From assembly GCA_015277795.1 (NCBI GenBank), contig CP063848.1, positions 2,914,001 through 2,978,000 of the forward strand: 64,000 bases of DNA, read 5' to 3'. The translations under genes were made by a program, and so were the position numbers. The notes beneath the pieces were generated by a model. That model saw only the letters and a list, made by a program, of their open reading frames with translations, did no database searches and was not told where the DNA came from. This document shows, one piece after another, positions 8,641-17,668 of this stretch. Position 1 is the first letter of the stretch; each line of letters starts with the position of its first letter. The DNA is from Massilia sp. UMI-21. Its GTDB lineage: Bacteria > Pseudomonadota > Gammaproteobacteria > Burkholderiales > Burkholderiaceae_D.

Positions 8641-9885
8641 TCAGATTTGTACATTACCAATCACAAAACGGCTGGGCGGCAACGCCGGTATGCGTGAGAG
8701 GCTCATCCGCAAATCCTGCTGAGGCACGCTGTACCGTAAGCTTGTGCTGAGAAACATAACGGCAACTTTCATCAGTTCGATGGTGATCCACTCACCAGGG
8801 CAACGGTGACCATCGAGATATTCCCCCCCTCCCTGTGGAATGAAGCTGAAAGGGCTACGCTTCCATTGACGAAAACGCTCGGGCATGAATGTATGGGGAT
8901 CGTCCCAAAGCCTCGGATCGTGATTCGTCCCATACAAGTCGAGCAGGACTCTTTCGCCTTTCGGAAAACGATAGCCCTTCGATTCGAACTCCCGCCGCGT
9001 GCGTGCAGCTACCACCGGGAAAAACGGATAAAACCTGCGGACTTCTTCAACGAAATAATCGAGGTAGTACGCTTCAGCAGCCAGCAGACGCTCCCGGCAT
9101 TGCGGGTGCTGATGCAAAGCCATGGCTGCGAACATGATATACCAGGCGACCGCGACGGTTGGCCTTGCAACATTGATGAGTTCCACCGCCGCAGTCCGCT
9201 TGTCGAGCAATTCCCCAGACAAATCGCGATGCCAGGAGATCGCATATAGTGCGCAGTCTTCATCCACCGTTAGCCGATGATGACGCACATCTTCTACCAG
9301 ACCCTCGATCCAGCGCTCAGCGCGGTTTCTCGCCCATCTTCCACGCCAGTGTCTCGGGCCGATCGCCGCGCCAGCGTCGATCATCGCTACGAAGTCATCC
9401 GTTCTACGCCTGACTTCGGACTCAACCAGCGGGATTCCTGTCCAGGCACAGACGGCCCGGCACAAGCTTTCACACGCTTCGTCGAATAAAACCACCTGAC
9501 TGCGGCGCTCCCAATTTGCCGCGGACCTGTGCCATTGCGCGGCACTGAGCTCCGCCAGTTCCGCAATACGCTCGGCGCTCATCAAGGAGAGAAACATCTC
9601 CTTTCGGCACCGATGGGGATTACCGTCCAGTCCTTGCACGCCTCCTCGGCCAAACAGTGTTTGCTGGAGTCTCGATGGAGCAACACCGGCGCGTTCGAAC
9701 CTCTCATTGTCATAAAAGAGTCTGGCCAATTCTTCGCCGCGCATACAAACTGTCGATTGAAGCATCAGTCGTGAGCGGAACAGGTCGGTCCCCAGGCGCG
9801 TACAGCGTTTAGTGATGAAAAGATAGCCGTCCCAGGCGAACGAAAGAGTACTGTCCGGAACACCATCTCGCGGTATCTCATGCAT
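8641..9885 (-). CDS. Cytochrome P450, CYP152 fatty-acid peroxygenase type
   Basis: A 414-residue P450. The ATG at 9885 has GGAG seven bases upstream; a TTG at 9900 is the alternative. EVRRF is the helix K ExxR motif and GGGEYLDGHRCPGE is the heme-cysteine loop. The I-helix has Arg-Pro (NVARPTVAVAWYIM) instead of the usual acid-alcohol pair. That Arg-Pro pair marks CYP152 enzymes such as P450-BS-beta, which use hydrogen peroxide directly to hydroxylate or decarboxylate fatty acids without a redox partner. No ferredoxin or reductase gene adjoins it, which fits. Why it lies in a metal island is unclear. Confidence 0.88.
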   Translation of the reverse strand: MHEIPRDGVPDSTLSFAWDGYLFITKRCTRLGTDLFRSRLMLQSTVCMRGEELARLFYDNERFERAGVAPSRLQQTLFGRGGVQGLDGNPHRCRKEMFLSLMSAERIAELAELSAAQWHRSAANWERRSQVVLFDEACESLCRAVCAWTGIPLVESEVRRRTDDFVAMIDAGAAIGPRHWRGRWARNRAERWIEGLVEDVRHHRLTVDEDCALYAISWHRDLSGELLDKRTAAVELINVARPTVAVAWYIMFAAMALHQHPQCRERLLAAEAYYLDYFVEEVRRFYPFFPVVAARTRREFESKGYRFPKGERVLLDLYGTNHDPRLWDDPHTFMPERFRQWKRSPFSFIPQGGGEYLDGHRCPGEWITIELMKVAVMFLSTSLRYSVPQQDLRMSLSRIPALPPSRFVIGNVQI

Positions 9886-10034
9886 GAGCGTCTCCGTCAA
9901 ATTGAGCCGTCTTCATACTGCCCGAGTACATAGTTCAGCGGCGCTTGTTTCAGCACTGCTTATATCAATAGCGTCGCACGCGGGGTACGCGCACCCCGCT
10001 TGTTGTCGCCCGGTAGCTTGCATATCAGGCTTCA

Positions 10035-10070
10035 CACTAGTTCGATGCCGCGGGCGGCTTCGAACTAGTG
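10035..10070. terminator. Long nested hairpin downstream of the czcE-like gene
   Basis: Arms CACTAGTTCGA (10035-10045) and TCGAACTAGTG (10060-10070) are perfectly complementary, and the loop contains a second GCCGC/GCGGC stem. It lies about 30 bases after the czcE-like stop. A terminator is the simplest reading. Confidence 0.45.
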
Positions 10071-10103
10071 ATAGCGCCCTACCAGAACGCCAAATGGCGA
10101 AGC

Positions 10104-10466
10104 TTAGTTGGCGTACATTGGACTTTCCTCAACATAGATTGTTACATTCGTTGCGTTTGGAAGGATGTTCGCCAAGGAGATCGGCAACAGGCCGAGCGTA
10201 TCGAAGGTCCAGGTAACGCTTCTTGGACCGTCTACAATACGGATAGTCTCGAGTCGCTTGACGTGAATCGATCTGGTCTTGCCTGCCACTATCGTGATAA
10301 CGCGGTCAGGCGCTGCATTGGAGGAGTATCCGAACGGTGCTTCTCGACCAGTCTTCGCTTCTGCAGCGCTCCTTGCGGGTATGCCCCCCTCATTGGCCCG
10401 CGAGTCGAGTGGAATGAACATGCACGCGAGAAGTACCGCGGATAAGAAGTTGATGTGAGTTTTCAT
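10104..10466 (-). CDS. czcE: CzcE-family periplasmic metal-binding protein
   Basis: A 120-residue protein with a cleavable signal peptide ending near SRA-NEG (residue 24). The mature part carries FGYSSNAAPDRVITI, a KTRSIHVKRLETIRI strand and VTWTFDTLG, which match the small CzcE family known from Cupriavidus czc clusters, where CzcE binds Cu(I)/Cu(II) in the periplasm. The start ATG has AGGAAA before it. It stands alone between the P450 gene and the czcI-like gene, all on the minus strand. Confidence 0.75.
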   Translation of the reverse strand: MKTHINFLSAVLLACMFIPLDSRANEGGIPARSAAEAKTGREAPFGYSSNAAPDRVITIVAGKTRSIHVKRLETIRIVDGPRSVTWTFDTLGLLPISLANILPNATNVTIYVEESPMYAN

Positions 10467-10565
10467 TGAATTTTCCTGTTGAACATTTGATTTTTCAAGC
10501 GCACTGACTCTCGACGTGGCCGATTGTGGACCGCCATGGTCGGGAGTAAGTCAGATGCGACTGCT

Positions 10566-10658
10566 TTATTTGTAGAGACGGATGGAGTCGTGCAGTGCTT
10601 GTGCACGATTACCCATCAAGCGCAGGCGGTAGTTGCCGGCTTCGATGATCAGAACCAT
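10566..10658 (-). CDS. Possible 30-residue ORF overlapping the czcI-like stop
   Basis: A short frame (MVLIIEAGNYRLRLMGNRAQ and ten more residues) starts inside the last codons of the czcI-like gene and ends at 10566. Its composition looks protein-like, but I recognise no family. It may be the tail of a lost gene. Low certainty. Confidence 0.22.
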   Translation of the reverse strand: MVLIIEAGNYRLRLMGNRAQALHDSIRLYK

Positions 10659-10969
10659 TTCGGCCGAATCGGGCCGTCCAGTATTGGAGACTGGTAATTC
10701 AGTTGACTAAGACTGGCGGGGCAGGAGCGTGACTGTCCTGACCATCCGATTGCGGAAGAACCGCTGCCGAGGGGCTGCAAGTCGCATGCCGATACACAAG
10801 TCGCGCTGCAGCCAGCTTCGAACAGCACTTCTGTTGGATTCTTAGAACCGGTGACGTCGGACACCGCTTCGGTGGCCGACGCTTCGTCGGAAATCACGCA
10901 CCATCCTGCCGCCCAGCCGGTCTGTAAGGGCAAAAGCGCGAGCAATATGATCAGAAACAGGCGCTTCAT
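10649..10969 (-). CDS. czcI: CzcI-like small exported protein
   Basis: A 106-residue protein that begins MKRLFLIILLALLPLQTGWAA, a signal peptide of the sort shared by CzcI proteins, and ends in a Pro-rich tail finishing RPKWF. CzcI is a short periplasmic protein of unclear regulatory role encoded with czcCBA operons. The start at 10969 was chosen because it opens the signal peptide; an upstream ATG at 11017 adds 16 hydrophilic residues. Four cysteines occur in the middle (CSATCVSAC and a later one), which could bind metal or form disulfides. Confidence 0.6.
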   Translation of the reverse strand: MKRLFLIILLALLPLQTGWAAGWCVISDEASATEAVSDVTGSKNPTEVLFEAGCSATCVSACDLQPLGSGSSAIGWSGQSRSCPASLSQLNYQSPILDGPIRPKWF

Positions 10970-11169
10970 GGAGTCGTTGACTGCTTGGTCACGGAAGAGA
11001 ACACTGGAGTATGGCAAATTTTACAACGCCCGCTGGGCAAAAACATGGGTCTCGAATTGTTGTAGATCTGATTATCTTTGTTCTGTGGGCCCGGATCGTC
11101 GCCCTGCTCAGACCGCCCGGCGCAACTGCCCATGCTTCCGGCGGCAGTGCGCGCCCAGGGAGGCGATGA

Positions 11170-11673
11170 CTACCTTGTCTTGTCGGTTACCGAAGGCGCT
11201 GCGCGGTCGCCGAACAGTGCGTGCAACACGATGACCGCGGCGCCGACCGTGATCCCGATATCGGCGATGTTGAAAGCTGGCCAGTGATGCGCTCCTACAT
11301 GCACATCGATCCAGTCAACGACGCCCATCCGCGCAGTTCGGTCAACGAGATTGCCAAGCGCTCCGCCAAGGATCATGGCCAGAGCGATCCTTTCCGCGGA
11401 GCCTGTTTCCGGTTTCCGGATCATCCGGACGATCAGGATCGACGCGAGTACGGCTACAACGATGAAAAGGTAGCGTTGCCATCCGCCAGCCGTGGCCAGA
11501 AGACCGAACGCCGCTCCCTGGTTGATCACATGGACGATGTTCAACAAGGGTAACAACTCGATCTGCTGGCCGTAGGCCAGATGTTCCACGATTGCGGCCT
11601 TGGTGACCAGGTCGGCAAGGGCGATCAGCCCGGCGACCAATACGGCAGCGAGCGGTGAAAAGGGTTTGGCCAC
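11170..11673 (-). CDS. lspA: Lipoprotein signal peptidase (LspA/PbrC-like)
   Basis: A 167-residue inner-membrane aspartyl protease with four membrane segments. NQGAAFG, GALGNLVDR and HWPAFNIAD are visible; the aspartates of the latter two are the catalytic pair of signal peptidase II. It removes signal peptides from prolipoproteins. An extra lspA in a metal island is typical of pbr operons, where the gene is called pbrC. The CzcB at 16406-17665 has a lipobox and could be a client. It follows lpdA by 25 bases on the same strand. Confidence 0.92.
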   Translation of the reverse strand: MAKPFSPLAAVLVAGLIALADLVTKAAIVEHLAYGQQIELLPLLNIVHVINQGAAFGLLATAGGWQRYLFIVVAVLASILIVRMIRKPETGSAERIALAMILGGALGNLVDRTARMGVVDWIDVHVGAHHWPAFNIADIGITVGAAVIVLHALFGDRAAPSVTDKTR

Positions 11674-11698
11674 TATTCGTTTCCTGTGCAGTTGCCGG

Positions 11699-13135
11699 TC
11701 AGATGTTCAGCGCACGCTTGTCGACAGCGAGCGCCGCTTCCCTGATTGCTTCATACAATGTCGGGTGCGCGTGGCAGATCCGGGCAATGTCCTCCGAAGA
11801 CGCCGAAAACTCGAGCGCCATTGCCGCTTCACCGATCATTTCCGACGCGAGCGAGCTGACGATATGCACGCCCAGCACAAGGTCCGACTGGGCATCGGCC
11901 AGGACCTTGACAAACCCCTGTGCGTCGCCGTGGCCGAGTGCGCGCCCGTTGGCCGAGAAAGGAAACTGTCCCGACTTGAATGCGCGTCCTTCGCGGGCCA
12001 GTTCCTGCTCCGTCTTGCCAACCCACGCGGCTTCCGGACTCGTATAGATGATGAAGGGGATGGCGGCGTAATTCACGTGCCCGGATTGCCCTGCGACGAT
12101 CTCGGCGACCATGATTCCCTCTTCCTCGGCCTTGTGCGCAAGCATTGGCCCGCGCACGACGTCACCGATGGCGAACAGGTTCGGCAATTTCGTCCGGCAG
12201 TGTTCATCGACCGGAACATAGCCGCGCTGGTCGAGCTCCAGGCCAATTGCCTCGATTCCCAAGCCATCCGTATTCGGCACGCGCCCGATCGCCACGATCA
12301 CCTTGTCGCAGGCGAGCTCCTTGGCGGCGCCGGCGCGGTCGCGATACGAAATGTGCGCCCCGCCGACGCTGAGTGCAATGCTGTCGATCGCCACGCCAAG
12401 GTCGAATTTCAGCCCCTGTCCAGACAGCAGCTTGAGCATTTCCCTGGACACGGCGGTGTCGCAGCCCGGCAGGAAGTCCGGCATGGCGTCGAGCAGGGTG
12501 ACATCCGCACCCAGGCGCCGCCACACTGACCCGAGCTCGAGACCGATCACGCCGGCACCAACCACGCACAGGCGTTTCGGCACCTCGCGGAAATCGAGTG
12601 CTCCGGCGTTGTCGCAGATGATCGCATTGTCGATCCGGGTGCCCGGCAGCTGGCGCGGCTTCGACCCGGTGGCGATAATCACGTTACGCGCGCTGATCTG
12701 CTGCACGGAATCCCCGGCCGAGACTTCCAGGGAATACACCCCGTCCTGCATCCCGACGAAGCGCGCGCGCGCCTTGATAAAGTCGACCTTGTTCTTCTTG
12801 AACAGGTATTCGATCCCTTTGGCCATCTTCGAGACCACCCCGTCCTTCCGGTCGATCACCTTGTCGACGTCGATCGCCGCGCCGCCGGTGGTGATACCGT
12901 GCTCGGCAGTGTGGTGCAGGACCTGTTCGTACAGGTGGCTCGACGCAAGCAATGCCTTGGATGGGATGCATCCCACATTCAGACAGGTTCCTCCGGGGCG
13001 CGCCTGGCCGTCGGGTGCGGCGTAAGGATTCGATTCGATGCAGGCCACGGACAAGCCGAGTTGTCCGGCGCGGATTGCGGCGATGTAACCGCCTGAACCC
13101 GCGCCAACGATGACCAGGTCGTATTGCGCTTTCAT
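11699..13135 (-). CDS. lpdA: Dihydrolipoamide dehydrogenase
   Basis: A 478-residue flavoprotein disulfide reductase. It has the FAD-binding GAGSGGY motif near the N-terminus, the redox pair in GGTCLNVGCIPSK (about residue 50), an NAD-binding VVGAGVIGLELG fold near residue 190, and the C-terminal dimer-interface HAHPTLYEA that holds the catalytic His-Glu. These match E3 of 2-oxoacid dehydrogenases rather than mercuric reductase, since there is no N-terminal HMA domain and no C-terminal Cys pair. No E1 or E2 genes are beside it; it lies between lspA and czcA, so it is probably an accessory copy linked to metal or redox stress. Confidence 0.92.
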   Translation of the reverse strand: MKAQYDLVIVGAGSGGYIAAIRAGQLGLSVACIESNPYAAPDGQARPGGTCLNVGCIPSKALLASSHLYEQVLHHTAEHGITTGGAAIDVDKVIDRKDGVVSKMAKGIEYLFKKNKVDFIKARARFVGMQDGVYSLEVSAGDSVQQISARNVIIATGSKPRQLPGTRIDNAIICDNAGALDFREVPKRLCVVGAGVIGLELGSVWRRLGADVTLLDAMPDFLPGCDTAVSREMLKLLSGQGLKFDLGVAIDSIALSVGGAHISYRDRAGAAKELACDKVIVAIGRVPNTDGLGIEAIGLELDQRGYVPVDEHCRTKLPNLFAIGDVVRGPMLAHKAEEEGIMVAEIVAGQSGHVNYAAIPFIIYTSPEAAWVGKTEQELAREGRAFKSGQFPFSANGRALGHGDAQGFVKVLADAQSDLVLGVHIVSSLASEMIGEAAMALEFSASSEDIARICHAHPTLYEAIREAALAVDKRALNI

Positions 13136-13183
13136 GTGATTCCTTTTAATGTCCGAGTCGTTGCGTTCACTCTACTGGATTGT

Positions 13184-16100
13184 TCAAATTCCCTCCGCCA
13201 CGTTCTCCGGCGGACGGGCGAAGCGCTGGTAAAGCGTCGGCAGCACGAACAGCGTCAGGATCGTGGCGGAGATCAGGCCGCCGATCACGACGGTGGCCAA
13301 CGGGCGCTGCACCTCGGCGCCGGCGCCGGTTGCCAATGCCATCGGGACGAAGCCCAGCGACGCGACCAGTGCCGTCATCAAAACGGGGCGCAGGCGCCGC
13401 AGCGCACCTTCGCGCACCGCCTGCGCCCACGGAAGCTGTTTCGCCAGGTCGTCGATCGAACCCGCCATCACCAGCCCATTGAGGACGGCAACGCCGGACA
13501 GTGCGATGAATCCGACGGCTGCCGAAATCGAAAATGGCAGGCCACGCAGCCAGAGTGCGGCGATACCCCCGATCAGGGCGAGAGGCACACCCGTGAACAC
13601 GACCGCGGCAGCGCGCCAGGAACCGACGGCCGAGTACAGCAACAGGACGATGAGCGCGAAGCAGGCCGGTACCACGACCGCCAGGCGCATCCGCGCACGC
13701 TCGAGGTTCTCGAACTGCCCGCCCCAGGCGAGCCATACGCCGGCGGGCACCCGCACGTCCGCGTTGATGCTTGCGCGCGCTTCGCCGACCACGCCGGCGA
13801 TGTCGCGTCCGCGCACGTTGGCCTGAACGACGACCCGGCGCTTGCCGTTCTCGCGGCTGATCTGGTTCGGTCCCTTGGCCGTCTCCAGCGCGGCCACCGA
13901 CCCCAGCGGCACGAAGCTGCCGCCCGGCGTCAGCACCGGCAACAGGCGCAAGGCTTCGACATCGTTCCTGGTCTTCTCGCCCAGTTTCACCACGACGTCA
14001 AAGCGCCTATCCCCCTCGTAGATCGAGCCGGCCTCACGTCCCGCGACGGCTGCCGCCAGGGTGTCGTGCACGTCCTGGGCGGTCAGCCCGACCCTGGCCA
14101 TGGCGTCGCGGTCCAGGCGGACATCGAGCAGCGGAAGCCCCTGCACCTGCTCTACCCGGACGTCTTCCGCGCCCTCGACCGCACGCAGTTTTTCGGCAAC
14201 CTGCTCGGCGGTGCGGATCATGGCGTCGAAATCGTCGCCGTAGACCTTGACCGCGATGTCGCCCCGTACGCCGGCCAGCAGTTCGTTGAAGCGCATCTGG
14301 ATCGGCTGGGTCAGCTCGTAGTTCTGGCCCGGGATGCCTGCAACCGCCTTCTCGATCTTCTCAACCAGCTCGGCCTTGCTCATCCCGGGTTCCGGCCATT
14401 CCGAACGGTCTTTAACGATGACAAAAGTGTCCGTGATATTCGGCGGCATCGGGTCGGCGGCCAGTTCAGCCGTACCTGTTCGGGAGAACACCAGCTTTAC
14501 CTCAGGCAGCTTGCCGACCGCTTTCTCGACAGCGAACTGCATCGCCTGGCTCTGGTCCAGGGAGGTGCCGGGAATGCGGGCTACCTGCAGCAGCACGTCC
14601 TGCTCGTCGAGTGTCGGAAGAAACTCCTGTCCAAGCGTCGTGAACAGGCCGAGCGCGCCTGCGAAACCGGCAGCCGCCAGCACGCCGACCAGCTTGGGTT
14701 TCGCGAGCGCGCGGTCCAGCCAGGGCGCGTAAGACGACGAGGCAGCCTTAACCAGCTTGTTCTCCTTTTCGTTGACATGGCGCGAAAGCCACAGCGCGAT
14801 CGCAGCCGGCACAAAGGTGAGCGAGAGGATGAAAGCGAAGACCAGGGCCAGAATCACCGTTACCGCCATCGGTGCGAACATCCGGCCTTCCACTCCCTGG
14901 AACGTCAACAGGGGGACGTAGACGAGAATGATGATCGCCTGGCCATAGACGCTCGGCCGGATCATCTCGCGCGCGGCGGCGGCAACGGTATCGAGACGCT
15001 CCGCCCTGGTGAGTATCCTGCCGGTGGCGTGCTGGCGTTCGGCGATGCGGCGCAGCGCGTTCTCCACGATGATCACGGCGCCATCGACGATCAGGCCGAA
15101 GTCCAGCGCACCAAGGCTCATCAGGTTTGCGGAGAGTCCCGCTTCGAGCATGCCGGCCGAGGTCAGGAGCATGGTGACCGGGATGACTGCCGCGGCAATC
15201 AGCGCCGCGCGCAGGTTTCCGAGAAGTGCAAACAGCACCGCAATGACCAGGAGCGCGCCCTCGGTGAGGTTGGTTGCCACGGTCTTGATCGTGGCATCGA
15301 CCAGGCGTGTCCGGTCGAGGACTGGCCGGATCAGCAAGTCGGGCGGCAGGGAACGTGCGATTTCCTTCAGTCGGACGTCGACGGCGGCGGCAACGGTCCG
15401 GCTGTTCTCGCCAATGCGCATCACAGCCGTACCGACGACGACCTCCTGGCCGCCTTCGGACGCCGAGCCGAAACGCAGCTCCTGCCCCAGGCCGACGCTA
15501 GCGACGTGCGACACCAGCACGGGCGTGCCGTTACGGGTGGTGATGACGGTCTTCGCCAGTTCTTCCGACGAGGTGATGCGCGCATCGGCCTTGACGGTGA
15601 GGGCCTCGCCGTTCTGGACGACGACGCCGGCGCCGGCGCTCGTGTTATTGCGCTCCAGTGCCTCGCCCAGCATCGTCAGGCTGATGCCCAGGGCCGCGAG
15701 TCGTTGCGGATCCGGTGTGACCACATACTGCTTGACGTAGCCCCCGATGACGTCGACGCCCGCCAGCCCTTCGGTATTTTTGAGCTGCGGTGCGACGATC
15801 CAGTCCTGCACCGTGCGCAGGTAGGTCGCCTTCTCGGCAGCGCTGCGCAGCACTTCCCCTTCCGGGGTGATATAGCTGCCGTCCGCCTGCAAGCCCGCCG
15901 ACGTGCCGGCTTTCTGGGCCGGCTTGGAGGCATACTCCACCGTCCACATGTAGACGTCGCCAAGCCCGGTCGCGATCGGGCCCAGGCTCGCGGTAGCACC
16001 CGGGGGCAAGTTGCGCTCGACGGCGCGCAGCCGCTCCGCCATCTGCTGGCGAGCAAAATAGATATCCGTGCCGTCCTTGAAGACCGTCGTGACCTGTGCA

Positions 16101-16369
16101 AATCCATGCCTGGTCAGCGAGCGCGTGGATTCCAGTCCGGGAATGCCGGCAAACGCCGTTTCGATCGGATAGGTGACCTGCCGTTCGACGTCGGCCGGCG
16201 CGAGCGCTGGTGCGACGACGTTGATCTGCACCTGCGTGTTGGTGATGTCCGGTACCGCGTCGATCGGCAGGCGCGTCAGTGCGAATGCGCCGAGGATCGA
16301 CAGCAGGATGGTGGCGATGAGGACGTGCCACCGCCGCGCAACGGAAAAGTTGACGATGCGAGCAATCAT
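13184..16369 (-). CDS. czcA: Heavy-metal RND efflux pump, CzcA type
   Basis: A 1061-residue RND inner-membrane pump with two sets of six membrane segments and two large periplasmic loops. The helix-4 motif DFGLIVDGAVIIVEN is that of HME-RND pumps for Zn/Co/Cd. It would take metal from periplasm or cytoplasm and pass it through CzcB and CzcC to the outside, driven by protons. It is third in a czcC-czcB-czcA operon, 36 bases after czcB. Length and motifs are complete. Confidence 0.95.
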   Translation of the reverse strand: MIARIVNFSVARRWHVLIATILLSILGAFALTRLPIDAVPDITNTQVQINVVAPALAPADVERQVTYPIETAFAGIPGLESTRSLTRHGFAQVTTVFKDGTDIYFARQQMAERLRAVERNLPPGATASLGPIATGLGDVYMWTVEYASKPAQKAGTSAGLQADGSYITPEGEVLRSAAEKATYLRTVQDWIVAPQLKNTEGLAGVDVIGGYVKQYVVTPDPQRLAALGISLTMLGEALERNNTSAGAGVVVQNGEALTVKADARITSSEELAKTVITTRNGTPVLVSHVASVGLGQELRFGSASEGGQEVVVGTAVMRIGENSRTVAAAVDVRLKEIARSLPPDLLIRPVLDRTRLVDATIKTVATNLTEGALLVIAVLFALLGNLRAALIAAAVIPVTMLLTSAGMLEAGLSANLMSLGALDFGLIVDGAVIIVENALRRIAERQHATGRILTRAERLDTVAAAAREMIRPSVYGQAIIILVYVPLLTFQGVEGRMFAPMAVTVILALVFAFILSLTFVPAAIALWLSRHVNEKENKLVKAASSSYAPWLDRALAKPKLVGVLAAAGFAGALGLFTTLGQEFLPTLDEQDVLLQVARIPGTSLDQSQAMQFAVEKAVGKLPEVKLVFSRTGTAELAADPMPPNITDTFVIVKDRSEWPEPGMSKAELVEKIEKAVAGIPGQNYELTQPIQMRFNELLAGVRGDIAVKVYGDDFDAMIRTAEQVAEKLRAVEGAEDVRVEQVQGLPLLDVRLDRDAMARVGLTAQDVHDTLAAAVAGREAGSIYEGDRRFDVVVKLGEKTRNDVEALRLLPVLTPGGSFVPLGSVAALETAKGPNQISRENGKRRVVVQANVRGRDIAGVVGEARASINADVRVPAGVWLAWGGQFENLERARMRLAVVVPACFALIVLLLYSAVGSWRAAAVVFTGVPLALIGGIAALWLRGLPFSISAAVGFIALSGVAVLNGLVMAGSIDDLAKQLPWAQAVREGALRRLRPVLMTALVASLGFVPMALATGAGAEVQRPLATVVIGGLISATILTLFVLPTLYQRFARPPENVAEGI

Positions 16370-16405
16370 GGTTGGGTATCCTTCAGGAGCCGTTGAATGA
16401 GGAAA

Positions 16406-17665
16406 TCAGTCATCGTCCCCTGCCTCTCCCTTGCCATGCTCCGCCTTCAGCAGATAAGTATTGCTGACCGCAATCTGTTCCTTGCCGTCTAGGCCGGACA
16501 TCACCTTGACGTAGCCGGCAGCGTTACCGCCGAGGACAACGTGCTTGATCGCGAACCCTTCTTTCTCCCGGACGAACACGCTCGGCTTGTCCTCCACCGT
16601 CTGCACGGCGGTCCGTGGAATGGCCAGCTGAGTGCCGCTGGTACCGCCCTCGAGCGCGATCGACGCCCTGACCGTTTCGCCGATGCGCCAGCTGCCCTGC
16701 CCGTTCGACAGCCGTGCAATGGCGCGTACCTGGCGGGTGGCGGGATCGAGGACGCGCGATACGTGGGTGATGCGGCCTGCACCGGTTCGGCCGTCAGTCG
16801 ACACGTCCACCGCCGTACCAACCGTGACGCGGGCAGCGTCGTTCGGCGACAGCGAAAGCTCGACGGCCAGTTCGTTGAGGTCGGCCACTTCGAACAGATG
16901 TGCGTCCGGCGCGACGATGTCGCCCAGTGCGATCTGCCGCGCCGTGACGTTACCCTTGATCGGGGAGCGCAGCATCAGGCGGTTAAGCTGCCCTCCGCCC
17001 GTTCCCCCGGCGGCGGCAAGTTGTTGCTCGGCCAGGCGAAGGCGGGTGCGTGCTTCTTGCGCGGCATTGCGCGCAATCTCGAATTCCTGTCGCGAGGTGA
17101 CTTTTTCGCCAAACAGACGTTCTTCGCGCGCGAACGTGGCTTGCGAGAGTTCGTATTGCCGCTTGGCGATTTCGACGTCGGCCCTGAGCTGGGCTACGTC
17201 ACGGCTTTCGATTACAGCCAGCACGTCGCCCCGAGCGACCGGGTCGCCCAGGTTGCGCCGGACCTCGACAACCCGGCCGCCAACGGCGCTCGAGACGACG
17301 GCTGCATGCTTCGGGTCTGCCGCGATGACTGCAGGCGCCTCGACCGCCCCAGCGAAGGACTGTCGAACCGACATGATCTCGATACCCGCGGCTTTGATTT
17401 GCTGGTCCGATAGCGCAACAAAGTCTTCCTTGCCTTCGGCTTCGCCTTCCCTCTCCGCGGCTTCGCCCCGCTCGCCGGCTTCGCCGCTCTTCTCGGCCTT
17501 CTCGGCTTTCTCGCCCTTTTCGGAATTTTCGGCTTTCTCGCCTGAGGCGTTCGCCGTTTTTTCACCCTGTTCGGCAGCTTCTTTTGGGGCTGTTTCTGGT
17601 TTGGGGGAGCATGCGCCCAACAGGATCATCGCGGCGCACAGGCCCGATCGGAATACCGCTTGCAT
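16406..17665 (-). CDS. czcB: RND membrane fusion lipoprotein, CzcB type
   Basis: A 419-residue periplasmic adaptor that links CzcA to CzcC. The N-terminus has a lipobox, LLGAC near residue 19, so it should be anchored as a lipoprotein. Between residues about 24 and 80 lies a low-complexity linker of Lys, Glu, Ala and Gly with GEKAEK-like repeats. The rest has the usual barrel-sandwich and hairpin parts, for example AVGGRVVEVRRNLGDPVARG. It is four bases downstream of czcC in the same operon. Confidence 0.94.
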   Translation of the reverse strand: MQAVFRSGLCAAMILLGACSPKPETAPKEAAEQGEKTANASGEKAENSEKGEKAEKAEKSGEAGERGEAAEREGEAEGKEDFVALSDQQIKAAGIEIMSVRQSFAGAVEAPAVIAADPKHAAVVSSAVGGRVVEVRRNLGDPVARGDVLAVIESRDVAQLRADVEIAKRQYELSQATFAREERLFGEKVTSRQEFEIARNAAQEARTRLRLAEQQLAAAGGTGGGQLNRLMLRSPIKGNVTARQIALGDIVAPDAHLFEVADLNELAVELSLSPNDAARVTVGTAVDVSTDGRTGAGRITHVSRVLDPATRQVRAIARLSNGQGSWRIGETVRASIALEGGTSGTQLAIPRTAVQTVEDKPSVFVREKEGFAIKHVVLGGNAAGYVKVMSGLDGKEQIAVSNTYLLKAEHGKGEAGDDD

Positions 17666-17668
17666 GGG

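Noticed and set aside
11699..13135. Mercuric reductase
   Set aside because: No N-terminal HMA domain and no C-terminal Cys pair; HAHPTLYEA at the end is typical of dihydrolipoamide dehydrogenase. No merT/merP nearby.
13124..16396. 1090-codon open frame on the plus strand opposite czcA
   Set aside because: Low-complexity Arg/Gly/His/Asp-rich shadow of a GC-rich gene; czcA has clear RND motifs on the other strand.
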